Source of the DNA: Streptacidiphilus sp. P02-A3a
GTDB taxonomy: Bacteria; Actinomycetota; Actinomycetes; Streptomycetales; Streptomycetaceae
Assembly: GCF_014084105.1 (NCBI RefSeq)
Contig: NZ_CP048289.1
Span: 6,829,922-6,893,921 of the forward strand
Reading direction: 5' to 3'
Length of the DNA stretch: 64,000 bases
The translations under genes and the position numbers were made by a program. The notes beneath the pieces are model-generated. The model worked only from the letters and a program-made list of their open reading frames with translations. It did not search any database and had not been told where the DNA came from. Positions 24,106 through 31,613 of the stretch are shown here, piece after piece; the first letter of the stretch is position 1, and every line of letters begins with the position of its first letter.

Positions 24106-25929
24106 TCAGGGAGTGACGATGGCGAAGGACTTGTCGGGCTCGGTGACGTAGGAGAAGAGACGGGCAAGGACGGCGGGGTCGCCCTCGTGCTGGATTCCGT
24201 CCAGGCCCCTGCCGGCCAGGACGCCGAGGAGTTGCGGCTTGGTGAGGGTGAGCGTGCACTGCGCCGGGGTCTTCGGCGCCGTGTCGAGCGCGACCGCGCG
24301 GTGGGTCAGGGCGCCGTTGTGGAGGGTGAGCCGGTGGCGGCGGCCCTCGTCGGTCAGCGCGAGGTCGACGGTGAGGTCCTCGTCCCAGGCGCGGGGGCCG
24401 TCGACGCGCACCGCGATGGAGTCGATCAGCATCTCGGTGGTCAGCGCCATCGCCATCCCGCCACTGGTGTCGAGCTCGATGGTGCCCGGTCCCTGACGCA
24501 GTTCCAGCGCGGCCATCAGGTAGAAGTTGCGCCAGGTGCCGTTCTCGCTGCCCTGGCCGAGCTTCTCGTAGACCCAGGCCAGTTCCTCCTTGGCCGCCGT
24601 GTTCTCCGGCTCGGCGAAGACCAGGTGGTTGAGCAGCGTGGCGGCGAAGCGCAGGTCGCCGCCGCCGACGTAGCCGCGGGCCTTGGCCAGCGCGGCGTCC
24701 GCACCGCCGGCGAGGTCGACGTAGCGCTTGGCGAGCTCGACCGGCGGGTGCTCCCACAGGTGTGCCGGGTTGCCGTCGAACCAGCCCAGGTAGCGCTGGT
24801 AGATGGCCTTGGTGTTGTGGCTGAGCGAGCCGTAGTAGCCGCGCGCGTGCCAGGCCTGCTCCAGCGCCGGCGGCAGCCGCATCTCCTCGGCCAGCTCGGG
24901 TCCGGTCAGGCCCGAGTTCAGCATCCGCAGCGTCTGGTCGTGCATGTAGGCGTAGAGGTCGCGCTGCTCCGACAGCAGCGTGACGACGTTCTCCCGGCCC
25001 CAGGTGGGCCAGTGGTGCGAGGCGAAGGCGACGTCGTAGCTGTCGTCGAAGAACTCGATCGCCTCGTCCAGGTACCGCGACCAGATCCGGGCGTCGCGGA
25101 CCACGGCCCCGCGCAGGGTCAGGATGTTGTGCATGTTGTGGGTGGCGTTCTCCGCCAGGCACAGCGCACGCCGCTGCGGGAAGGAGAAGTTCATCTCCGA
25201 CGGGGCCTCGGTGCCGGGGGTGAGCTGGAAGACGATCCGCACGCCGTCGACGCTCTCCTCCTGGCCGGTGCGGGTGATGTCCAGTGTGGGCGGGATCAGC
25301 GAGACGGTACCGGTGGAGGTGGTCATCCCCAGCCCGGCGCTGATCTGCCCGTCGGGGGCCTTCGGCAGCCGGTCGCCGTACATGAACATGGCCCGGCGGG
25401 TCATCGCGTTCCCCGCGTAGACGTTCTCGCTGACCGCGTGCTCCAGGAACCCGACCGGGGCGATCACCGGCACGCCCGCCTCGGATCCCTCCGGGAGCAC
25501 GCCCCGCGCGCCGCCGAAGTGGTCCCCGTGCGAATGGGTGTAGATCAGGCCGGTCACCGGCCGGTCACCGCGGTGCTCCCGGTAGAGGGCGAGCGCGGCG
25601 GCGGCGCACTCGGTGGAGATCAGCGGGTCGATGACGATCACGCCGCGGTCGCCCTCGACCAGCGTCATGTTCGACAGGTCGAGGCCGCGGACCTGGTAGA
25701 TCCCGTCCGTGACTTCGTACAGGCCCTGCTTCGCGGTCAGCTGCGCCTGTCGCCACAGACTCGGGTTGGCGGTGTCCGGACACTCGCCCTTGAGGTAGTC
25801 GTACGCGTCGTTGTCCCACACCACCCGCCCGTCGGCCGCCCTGACCACCGCGGGAACCATCGCCCCGAGGAAGCCCCGGTCGGCGTTGTCGAAGTCGGTG
25901 GTGTCCTCGAAGGAGGGCAGGTGGCTCAT
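24106..25929 (-). CDS. SdsA-type alkylsulfatase (metallo-beta-lactamase fold)
   Basis: The 607-aa protein matches class III alkylsulfatases: N-terminal metallo-beta-lactamase domain with the zinc motif THSHGDHFGG, a second ligand region ENATHNMHNILTLRG, then FFDDSYDVAFASHHWPTWG; a central dimerisation domain (YYGSLSHNTKAIYQRYLGW); and a C-terminal SCP2-like domain from about 480. These enzymes hydrolyse primary or secondary alkyl sulfates to alcohol and sulfate. No signal peptide is visible, so it may act in the cytosol after import, or by a non-classical route. It is convergent with the ABC operon, with only 42 bases between stops. Confidence 0.9.
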   Translation of the reverse strand: MSHLPSFEDTTDFDNADRGFLGAMVPAVVRAADGRVVWDNDAYDYLKGECPDTANPSLWRQAQLTAKQGLYEVTDGIYQVRGLDLSNMTLVEGDRGVIVIDPLISTECAAAALALYREHRGDRPVTGLIYTHSHGDHFGGARGVLPEGSEAGVPVIAPVGFLEHAVSENVYAGNAMTRRAMFMYGDRLPKAPDGQISAGLGMTTSTGTVSLIPPTLDITRTGQEESVDGVRIVFQLTPGTEAPSEMNFSFPQRRALCLAENATHNMHNILTLRGAVVRDARIWSRYLDEAIEFFDDSYDVAFASHHWPTWGRENVVTLLSEQRDLYAYMHDQTLRMLNSGLTGPELAEEMRLPPALEQAWHARGYYGSLSHNTKAIYQRYLGWFDGNPAHLWEHPPVELAKRYVDLAGGADAALAKARGYVGGGDLRFAATLLNHLVFAEPENTAAKEELAWVYEKLGQGSENGTWRNFYLMAALELRQGPGTIELDTSGGMAMALTTEMLIDSIAVRVDGPRAWDEDLTVDLALTDEGRRHRLTLHNGALTHRAVALDTAPKTPAQCTLTLTKPQLLGVLAGRGLDGIQHEGDPAVLARLFSYVTEPDKSFAIVTP

Positions 25930-26007
25930 GCGTCGCTCCGTTCAGCAGCGGTCAGGAACACGGCGGCGTCTCGGAGTGCGATCGGCCCACCTCAGGGAAG
26001 TTTGTCG

Positions 26008-26037
26008 TATATGTTCCTGTTACGCACTTTGGCACAA
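26008..26037 (-). promoter_or_regulatory. Candidate promoter of the alkylsulfatase gene
   Basis: On the minus strand TTGTGC (26037-26032), 18 bases, then CATATA (26013-26008) forms a plausible promoter about 80 bases upstream of the ATG at 25929. The A/T-rich patch stands out from the surroundings. Confidence 0.4.
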
Positions 26038-26155
26038 CCGGTTCCGCGCTTGACCGCCCCCGGCCCAGGCGGCCGACGACGGCCGGGCGGGGTGTGTGCT
26101 CCCCGCCCGGCCGCGGGCTCGCGCCGCGGCGCGAGTGGCGGTGTGACGGCCGTGG

Positions 26156-26614
26156 TCAGACCGAGAGGCTGTCGGTCAGCGGGTCAGCCGCCCGTGGCGC
26201 TTGCGCCGATCCGCGTCGGCCACGTGCCAGCAGGGTGTCCAGGGCCCAGGTGCCCGGACCCGCCAGCGCGATGAGCAGGAAGGTCCAGCAGAACATCACG
26301 GCGGCCTCACCGCCGTTCTGGATCGGCAGCAGTGCCTTCTCCTGGTGAATGGTGAAGTACGCGTAGGCCATGGACCCGGAGCACAGCAGGGCTGCCGCGC
26401 GCGTCCCCAGCCCCAGCACGACCAGGACGCCGCCGACGAGCTGGATCAGCGCGGCCCACCACCCCGGCCACGCTCCCACCGGGGCCGCGCCCCCGGTCCC
26501 CGCACTGCCGCCGAGCACACCGAAGATCGTGGACGCGCCGTGGCAGACGAAGAGCGCCCCGACGATCACGCGGAAGAGCGAGAGGACGTGCGGCCAGAGC
26601 TTGTTCTGCGACAT
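26156..26614 (-). CDS. DoxX-family membrane protein
   Basis: The 152-aa protein has four hydrophobic helices and the DoxX pattern: FRVIVGALFVCHGASTIFGV, WAALIQLVGGVLVVLGLGTRAAALL, and a last membrane pair ending in ALDTLLARGRR. DoxX proteins take part in redox or thiosulfate-related membrane complexes in some species, but many have no known role. ATG 26614 is preceded by GGAGG. It is likely monocistronic; the 257 bases upstream to 26871 show no gene. Confidence 0.85.
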   Translation of the reverse strand: MSQNKLWPHVLSLFRVIVGALFVCHGASTIFGVLGGSAGTGGAAPVGAWPGWWAALIQLVGGVLVVLGLGTRAAALLCSGSMAYAYFTIHQEKALLPIQNGGEAAVMFCWTFLLIALAGPGTWALDTLLARGRRGSAQAPRAADPLTDSLSV

Positions 26615-26871
26615 CGGATGCCTCCATCGAGTGTGGGACGCGCACGCGTGGTGGTGCGCTCCGGCAAGGTGAACGCGGCGTTCGATTCCGAACCTGATCG
26701 AGCGAGGCCCGAGTGACCTGCGCATGACAGACGATCGATCAGGGTTCTCCCCTCGGCAGCGTCGGGCCGCAGCGGTGGACCCGATCGGACCCGCGCACTG
26801 CGTCAGCGGCCATACGCATGCGGCGGGCCCGCGGTTCACCACCGGATCGTCGGACGGAGAACCCGTCGTGG

Positions 26872-28815
26872 CTAGAGGCTGACGTCCGGGTGCAGCCGGG
26901 CGACGGTCCAGGTTCGCTGGCGCCGCAGGATGAGCGCGGTCAGGGCCACGAACAGGACGGCGAACGCGGTCAGTACCGCTCCGTCCCGGACCAGGTTTCC
27001 GCTGCTGCCGCCGGAAATGGAGACCCGCAGTCCGTCGATCAGGTAGGTCATCGGCAGCAGCGGCCGGATGGTCTGGAAGAAGACCGGTTCGGTGGGCATG
27101 GGGTACAGCCCGCCGGACGCGGTGAGCTGGAGGATCAGCAGCACAAGTGACAGGACGTCACCAGGCGTGCCCAGCCAGGTGCGCAGGCAGTGGTCGACGG
27201 CGGTGAAGCCGGCTGCCGCGAGCAGCAGCAGCAGGATCGTGGCTCCCAGGTTGACCGGGTCCAGGCCCAGTCCGGCGTCGACGACCGTGAACAGCACCAG
27301 GGCGGCGATCCCGCCCAGGGCCGCGGCGGGCAACCAGCCGGCCGCGGCGACGGTGAGGGTGCTGACGCGCGAGGACAGCGCCCGCAGGTTCACCGGCCGC
27401 AGCAACAGGTAGGCGAACAGCCCGAACACCCACAGGGCGATGCCGAAGAAGAAGGGGGCCATGCCGCGTCCGTACAGCTTCGCCGGGTGCAGGTTCGTCT
27501 CGGTGATGGACACCGGGGTCCCCAACACGTCGGCGGCGCGGGCCACTTCGGTCGGGTCGGTCGGTGGGATCTCCCTGAGCGCGTTGTCGATGGTGCCGGA
27601 CAGGCTCGCGGCCCCGCTGTGCGCCTCCTGCGCGGCGCCGTTGAGGCTCTGGGCGCCCTGCTGCAGACTCGTCAGTCCCTGGGCGACCGTGGCCGAGCCC
27701 GCGGCGACGTTGCTCGCGCCCGAGTCGGCCAGGGCCACCGTCGTCTGTGCGCCGAGGAGTTGGCTCTGGATGGATGCGGCGGTGCTCTGCACGGCCGTGG
27801 CCTGGGTCACCGCCAGCGTGGCGTCGGATGCCGCCGCCGCTGCCTGGCCGTCCAGGGTGCCCGCCGCCGTGTCCAGGGCGCGGGCGTCCTTCATCGCCTT
27901 CTGGTAGGCGGGGGAATCGGCCAGGGAGGGGTCGGCGTCGCCCAGGGCGGTCAGGTCGGAGACGGCCTGGCTGGTCCCCTGTTGCAGCAGGCCGGTGCCG
28001 CTGTGCACGGAGCTCAGCCCTTGGGACGCCAGTCCGGCCGCGTTCACCAGGCTTCCCGCCGCCCTGGGCAGTTGCTGGGCGGCGCTCTGGTCCAGCGTGG
28101 TGAACAGGCTGCCGAGTTGTCCCGCCGCCTGGGAGATCTGCCCGGCGCCGGTGGCGACCTGGGCCGACCCCTGCTGGAGGCCGGCGGTGCCGGACGACAG
28201 TGCGGCGCTGCCCTGCTCGGCGGTCCTGGTGGAGTCCACCAGCAGCCCCGCCGCTCCGGATGCGGTGCCCAACTGCGAGCGCACGCCCGAAAGTTCGCCG
28301 TAGACGGCGCGGACGTAGGCCGAGTGGGCCGCCGAGTCCACCTGGTCCTGGAGCTTCGACTGCACCACCTGGGTCATGATGCCGGCGATGTAGTTGTTGG
28401 CGTCGTTCAGTTCGAGGGTGATCCCGGCCCGCTCCGGTGCGGAGGTGCCCGCCGTGGCCAGGTCACCGCTGAAGCCGGACGGGATGGTGACGGTGAAGTA
28501 GTAGCGGTTGTCCCGCAGCCCGCTCTCGGCCTGGGCGGCGCTGACGAACTGCCAGTCGAAGGTCGGTGACGCCTTGAGCTGCTGGACGAGTTGCGCGCCC
28601 GCGTCGACCGGCTGGCCCTGCGGCCCCTGCGCCGGGCGGTCCTCGTTGACGACGGCGACCGGGATCCGGTCGGTGTGGCCGTAGGGGTTCCAGTTGGCCC
28701 ACAGGTACATGCCGCCGTAGAGCAGCGGAATGAGGCAGAGCAGCGCCGGTACGAAGCGCCGCAGCGGTCCCCGGAACCGCCGCAGTTCCAGCCAGGCGAG
28801 TCGGAACACGGTCAT
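26872..28815 (-). CDS. YhgE/Pip-type membrane protein (ABC-2-like permease)
   Basis: The 647-aa protein has one N-terminal membrane helix (ALLCLIPLLYGGMYLWANW) followed by NPYGHTDRIPVAVVNEDRPA, the signature of the YhgE/Pip family, then a ~350-residue extracytoplasmic region rich in Ala/Gly/Ser/Gln heptad-like repeats (likely coiled coil), and five to six C-terminal membrane helices with FFGIALWVFGLFAYLLL. The family includes phage-receptor Pip and ESX/secretion accessory EsaA-like proteins and ABC-2 permeases. ATG 28815 overlaps the stop of the upstream ATPase-like gene (ATGA), implying a complex between the two. Confidence 0.85.
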   Translation of the reverse strand: MTVFRLAWLELRRFRGPLRRFVPALLCLIPLLYGGMYLWANWNPYGHTDRIPVAVVNEDRPAQGPQGQPVDAGAQLVQQLKASPTFDWQFVSAAQAESGLRDNRYYFTVTIPSGFSGDLATAGTSAPERAGITLELNDANNYIAGIMTQVVQSKLQDQVDSAAHSAYVRAVYGELSGVRSQLGTASGAAGLLVDSTRTAEQGSAALSSGTAGLQQGSAQVATGAGQISQAAGQLGSLFTTLDQSAAQQLPRAAGSLVNAAGLASQGLSSVHSGTGLLQQGTSQAVSDLTALGDADPSLADSPAYQKAMKDARALDTAAGTLDGQAAAAASDATLAVTQATAVQSTAASIQSQLLGAQTTVALADSGASNVAAGSATVAQGLTSLQQGAQSLNGAAQEAHSGAASLSGTIDNALREIPPTDPTEVARAADVLGTPVSITETNLHPAKLYGRGMAPFFFGIALWVFGLFAYLLLRPVNLRALSSRVSTLTVAAAGWLPAAALGGIAALVLFTVVDAGLGLDPVNLGATILLLLLAAAGFTAVDHCLRTWLGTPGDVLSLVLLILQLTASGGLYPMPTEPVFFQTIRPLLPMTYLIDGLRVSISGGSSGNLVRDGAVLTAFAVLFVALTALILRRQRTWTVARLHPDVSL

Positions 28816-29531
28816 CGGTCGGCCTCGTTTCGTTCCGTTCGCACGGTCGTCGCGGCGGTCCCGGCCGGGGGCGGGTCGAGCAGGTCGCGGCTCAGCCGTG
28901 GCAGCGGGACCAGGGCCGCCGCCTCGACGGCGGCCGCCGCCGGGGGTGGCTGGAGGGCTGCCGCCAGCACCGTTGGACCGTCGGCCTGGAGCAGCGACAG
29001 CACGCGCCAGGCGGCGGAGCGCTCGGCGCCGGTGCAGTCGCGGTCGACGTCGTCCACGGCCACGGCACCGGGTTCCCCGGCCGCCGCCAGGGCCAGGGCG
29101 AGGCGAAGCCGGTCCAGGACGGACAGGTCCTCGGCGAACGACGACTCGTCCAGTGCCAGTTCCAGGCGATCGGCCGCCGCGAGGATCCCGGACCGGGTCG
29201 TGCCGCGGGAGATCCAGCACCGCTCGGCGATCAGCTCGCGGACCCGCAGCCGCCCCTCCAGCCCCACCGCGGGCTCGGCCCTGGCCACCGCCACCAGTCC
29301 GGCGGCCCGGCGGCCCTGGCCGGGAACCCGGTACGGACCCACCCGCAGGGTGCCTGCCACTAGGCGCATCCGCCCGGACAACGCGAGCAGCAGCGAGGTG
29401 CGACCCGAGCGCGGGGGCCCGTGCACGACCAGCAGGCCACCGGCCTCCACCTGGGCGTCCACGTTCTCGAAGACCGGCCCGCGCGGACCTCGTACCGTCA
29501 ACCCCTGTGCTGCGATGGTCACTCCAGTCAC
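28812..29531 (-). CDS. Degenerate ABC ATPase-like protein paired with the YhgE-type protein
   Basis: The 239-aa protein has the fold order of an ABC ATPase but poor catalytic residues. Walker A reads GPPRSGRTS with Arg in place of Lys; the signature LSGGQ is replaced by LSVLDRLRLALAL; Walker B is GAVAVDDVDRD, lacking the catalytic Glu. It may bind nucleotide without efficient hydrolysis and regulate the membrane partner. It begins with GTG 29531, directly next to the stop of a DUF1275 remnant; GTG 29522 is an alternative. Translational coupling to the downstream gene suggests they work together. Confidence 0.65.
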   Translation of the reverse strand: MTGVTIAAQGLTVRGPRGPVFENVDAQVEAGGLLVVHGPPRSGRTSLLLALSGRMRLVAGTLRVGPYRVPGQGRRAAGLVAVARAEPAVGLEGRLRVRELIAERCWISRGTTRSGILAAADRLELALDESSFAEDLSVLDRLRLALALAAAGEPGAVAVDDVDRDCTGAERSAAWRVLSLLQADGPTVLAAALQPPPAAAAVEAAALVPLPRLSRDLLDPPPAGTAATTVRTERNEADR

Positions 29532-29795
29532 CTACTGATGAGTAACCGGTTCGGGGCACTTCACTCCTGTGACCCCAGTCACATCGGCGCGGCCTGGCAG
29601 AAGTATGCCGGTCATCACCCCGGCGAACACGTGGCCCAGGGCGGTGAACGCCAGCGTGTCCACCGCCCCCGAGGCCGCCGTGTACAGGACCAGCGAGGCG
29701 TGCTCACCCAGGACCGGACGGTCCTCCAGCTTCTCCGGCACGCGCTGTCCGCCCTCCGTCGCCTCCGTTCTCCGCTCCGGGCCGTCACCGCGCAC
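29532..29795 (-). pseudogene. DUF1275 (YoaK-like) membrane protein remnant, 3' truncated
   Basis: The 87-codon frame (from GTG 29795) carries VLYTAASGAVDTLAFTALGH followed by VFAGVMTG, the conserved first helix region of DUF1275 proteins, which are normally ~220-250 aa with six helices. The usual MTGNLVLLG continuation is broken to MTGILLPGRAD and the frame ends soon after at a TAG that abuts the GTG of the ATPase-like gene. This looks like a deletion joining a DUF1275 gene to the ABC pair. It may still be translated as a short hydrophobic peptide. Confidence 0.55.
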
Positions 29796-29826
29796 GGCCC
29801 GGTCGCGCCGGACGCGGGCCGGTGGG

Positions 29827-30213
29827 TCACTGGCCGCTCGGGTCCCCCTCGTCGGGCTGGTAGCCCGGGTCGTCCTGCTGGATCCGGTCCGGCTGGTACT
29901 GGTCGCCCTGCCCGGCCTGGTACTGCTGGTCGTACTGCCGTTGCTGGCTCTGGTCCCCCTGCTCGTAGCGCTCGCCCTGGTTGGGCTGCTGCTCCGGCGA
30001 GTCCTGACCGCCGGGGGCGGCACCCTGGTCCTGCTGGTTCTGGCCGAAGCGGTCCGCCAGGGCCTGACCGGCCCGCTCGATGTCGCTGGAGTAGCGGTCT
30101 CCCGTCAGCCGCTCCCCTCCCTGCTCCGCCTTGTCGATGCCCTCCCGCACCTGGTCCGGGTGGCTGTCCGCCCAGCCTTCCGCCTTCTCGGCGAAACCCT
30201 CGAATCCGCCCAT
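29827..30213 (-). CDS. MT0933/Rv0909-like small antitoxin-family protein with Gln-rich tail
   Basis: The 128-aa protein begins with MGGFEGFAEKAEGWADSHPD and QVREGIDKAEQGGERLTGD, followed by DIERAGQALADRFGQ, matching the small helical proteins annotated as MT0933-like antitoxins (usually ~60-80 aa). The second half is a low-complexity, hydrophilic tail very rich in Gln, Asp, Tyr and Pro, probably disordered. No adjacent toxin gene (Rv0910-like SRPBCC protein) is visible. It may be a stress or DNA-associated protein instead. ATG 30213 has GGAGGAGG. Confidence 0.6.
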   Translation of the reverse strand: MGGFEGFAEKAEGWADSHPDQVREGIDKAEQGGERLTGDRYSSDIERAGQALADRFGQNQQDQGAAPGGQDSPEQQPNQGERYEQGDQSQQRQYDQQYQAGQGDQYQPDRIQQDDPGYQPDEGDPSGQ

Positions 30214-30354
30214 GGCACTGCCTCCTCCGCCGTGGAACCCCTCTCCCGGGGCCCCTCCGTAGGAGGCGTCTACCCCGAGCCCGGGTGACGACGAAACGGC
30301 CTCCGCGCCCCGTGCCCGGTGAGGACAGGAGCGGGAAGGTGTTAGAAATCCCTG

Positions 30355-30939
30355 GTGACCGATCATCCCCAGCCCTCGACCGTACGCGTGTTCGTTGCGC
30401 TCGCCCCGCCCGACGACGCGAAGGACGAGTTGGCGGGTGCCCTGCGGTCTGCCTACGAGCACCACCCCCACCTGCGGTGGAACCGGATCGAGGACTGGCA
30501 CATCACCCTGGCGTTCCTCGGCGAGCTCCCGGTGGCGGCCGTCCCGATCCTGCGTCCGGTACTCGCCCGACTGGCCGCGTCCCGCCCGCCCCTGCGGTTG
30601 GGCCTGCGCGGCGGCGGCCACTTCGATGAACGGCTGCTGTGGAGCGGGATCGAGGGCGACCTCGAAGAGCTCCACCTGCTCGCCGACGAGGTCGGGAAGG
30701 TGGTGCGGGCCTGCGGTACCGCCTTCCCGGAGCGCCCGCTGCGCCCCCACCTGACCTTGGCCCGGGCGCGGCGGGGCCAGCAGGCCGGCATCCTGTCGGC
30801 GGCCGCGGGCCTCGCCGACTTCGTCGGCCGCCCGTGGCAGGCCGAGCGCCTCCATCTGGTGGGCAGCAACATCGGCCGTGGCCCGGGAGTGATCCGCTAC
30901 CGCGACATCGAGGCGTGGCGGTTCGGCCGCGGGATCTGA
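30355..30939 (+). CDS. thpR: RNA 2',3'-cyclic phosphodiesterase
   Basis: The 194-aa protein is a member of the 2H phosphoesterase superfamily, with the two HxT motifs WHITLAFLG (about residues 48-56) and RPHLTLAR (about 135-142) and the N-terminal VRVFVALAPP. ThpR/LigT enzymes open 2',3'-cyclic phosphates at RNA ends. The GTG start at 30355 lies just before the first strand. The gene stands alone; the 186 bases after it show no gene. Confidence 0.88.
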   Translation: MTDHPQPSTVRVFVALAPPDDAKDELAGALRSAYEHHPHLRWNRIEDWHITLAFLGELPVAAVPILRPVLARLAASRPPLRLGLRGGGHFDERLLWSGIEGDLEELHLLADEVGKVVRACGTAFPERPLRPHLTLARARRGQQAGILSAAAGLADFVGRPWQAERLHLVGSNIGRGPGVIRYRDIEAWRFGRGI

Positions 30940-31125
30940 CCGGGCCGGGGAGGACCCCGGGTGGTTCGGTCGGCGAGACGACGGCCCGGATCGGCGCCGC
31001 CGGGAACACGCCCGCTGGACGTCGGTCCGCGACGGCGGTCATGGGTGAGCCGGCTGAGCCTGAGCGTCAGGGCGGCGGTCGGGTGGGTCGCCGGGCGGGC
31101 GCGACGTCCCGGTAAGGTCTGTCGG

Positions 31126-31524
31126 GTGACCGCACTCGACCAGAGCACCCGGGACGCGCTGACCCGCGCCCGCTACGTCAGTCTCACCACCTACCGCAAG
31201 GACGGTACGCCTGTGGCCACACCGGTCTGGCACGTCGTCGACGAGGGGCGTCTGTACGTGTGGACCGAGGCCGACACCTTCAAGGTCAAGCGGCTGCGCC
31301 GCGACCCGCGGGCCAAGGTCGTGGTCTGCGACGTCCGCGGCCGGATCGCCCCCGGCGCCGCCGAGGCGGAGGGGACCGGCCGCGTGCTAGACGCCGAGGG
31401 CACCGAGGAGGTCCGGCTGCTCCTCGGCCGCAAGTACCTGCTCGCGCGGATCGGGCACGTGTTCGCGACACTGACCGGCCGCCGTCGCCGCCGTCCCATC
31501 GTCGGCCTGGAGATCAGCTTCTGA
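31126..31524 (+). CDS. PPOX-class probable F420-dependent oxidoreductase
   Basis: The 132-aa split-barrel protein has ARYVSLTTYRKDGTPVATPV, the beta-barrel strand pair LYVWTEADTFKVKRLRRDPR and a C-terminal IVGLEISF, matching the small actinobacterial PPOX-class family (TIGR03666-like). Such proteins bind F420 or flavin and reduce varied compounds. GTG 31126 is chosen because the conserved N-terminus starts there. Confidence 0.8.
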   Translation: MTALDQSTRDALTRARYVSLTTYRKDGTPVATPVWHVVDEGRLYVWTEADTFKVKRLRRDPRAKVVVCDVRGRIAPGAAEAEGTGRVLDAEGTEEVRLLLGRKYLLARIGHVFATLTGRRRRRPIVGLEISF

Positions 31525-31556
31525 CGCGGCGTCATCCGTAGTCGCCCGGAAGCGAC

Positions 31557-31598
31557 AGTGCTGGTCCCAGCCCTCGACGAGCGACTGCGACCAGCACT
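31557..31598. terminator. Inverted repeat between two convergent genes
   Basis: AGTGCTGGTC (31557-31566) and GACCAGCACT (31589-31598) are exact complements with a 22-base loop, placed between the PPOX gene stop and the stop of the beta-helix gene. It probably serves as a bidirectional terminator. Confidence 0.6.
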
Positions 31599-31613
31599 CT
31601 CACCATGCGAACG

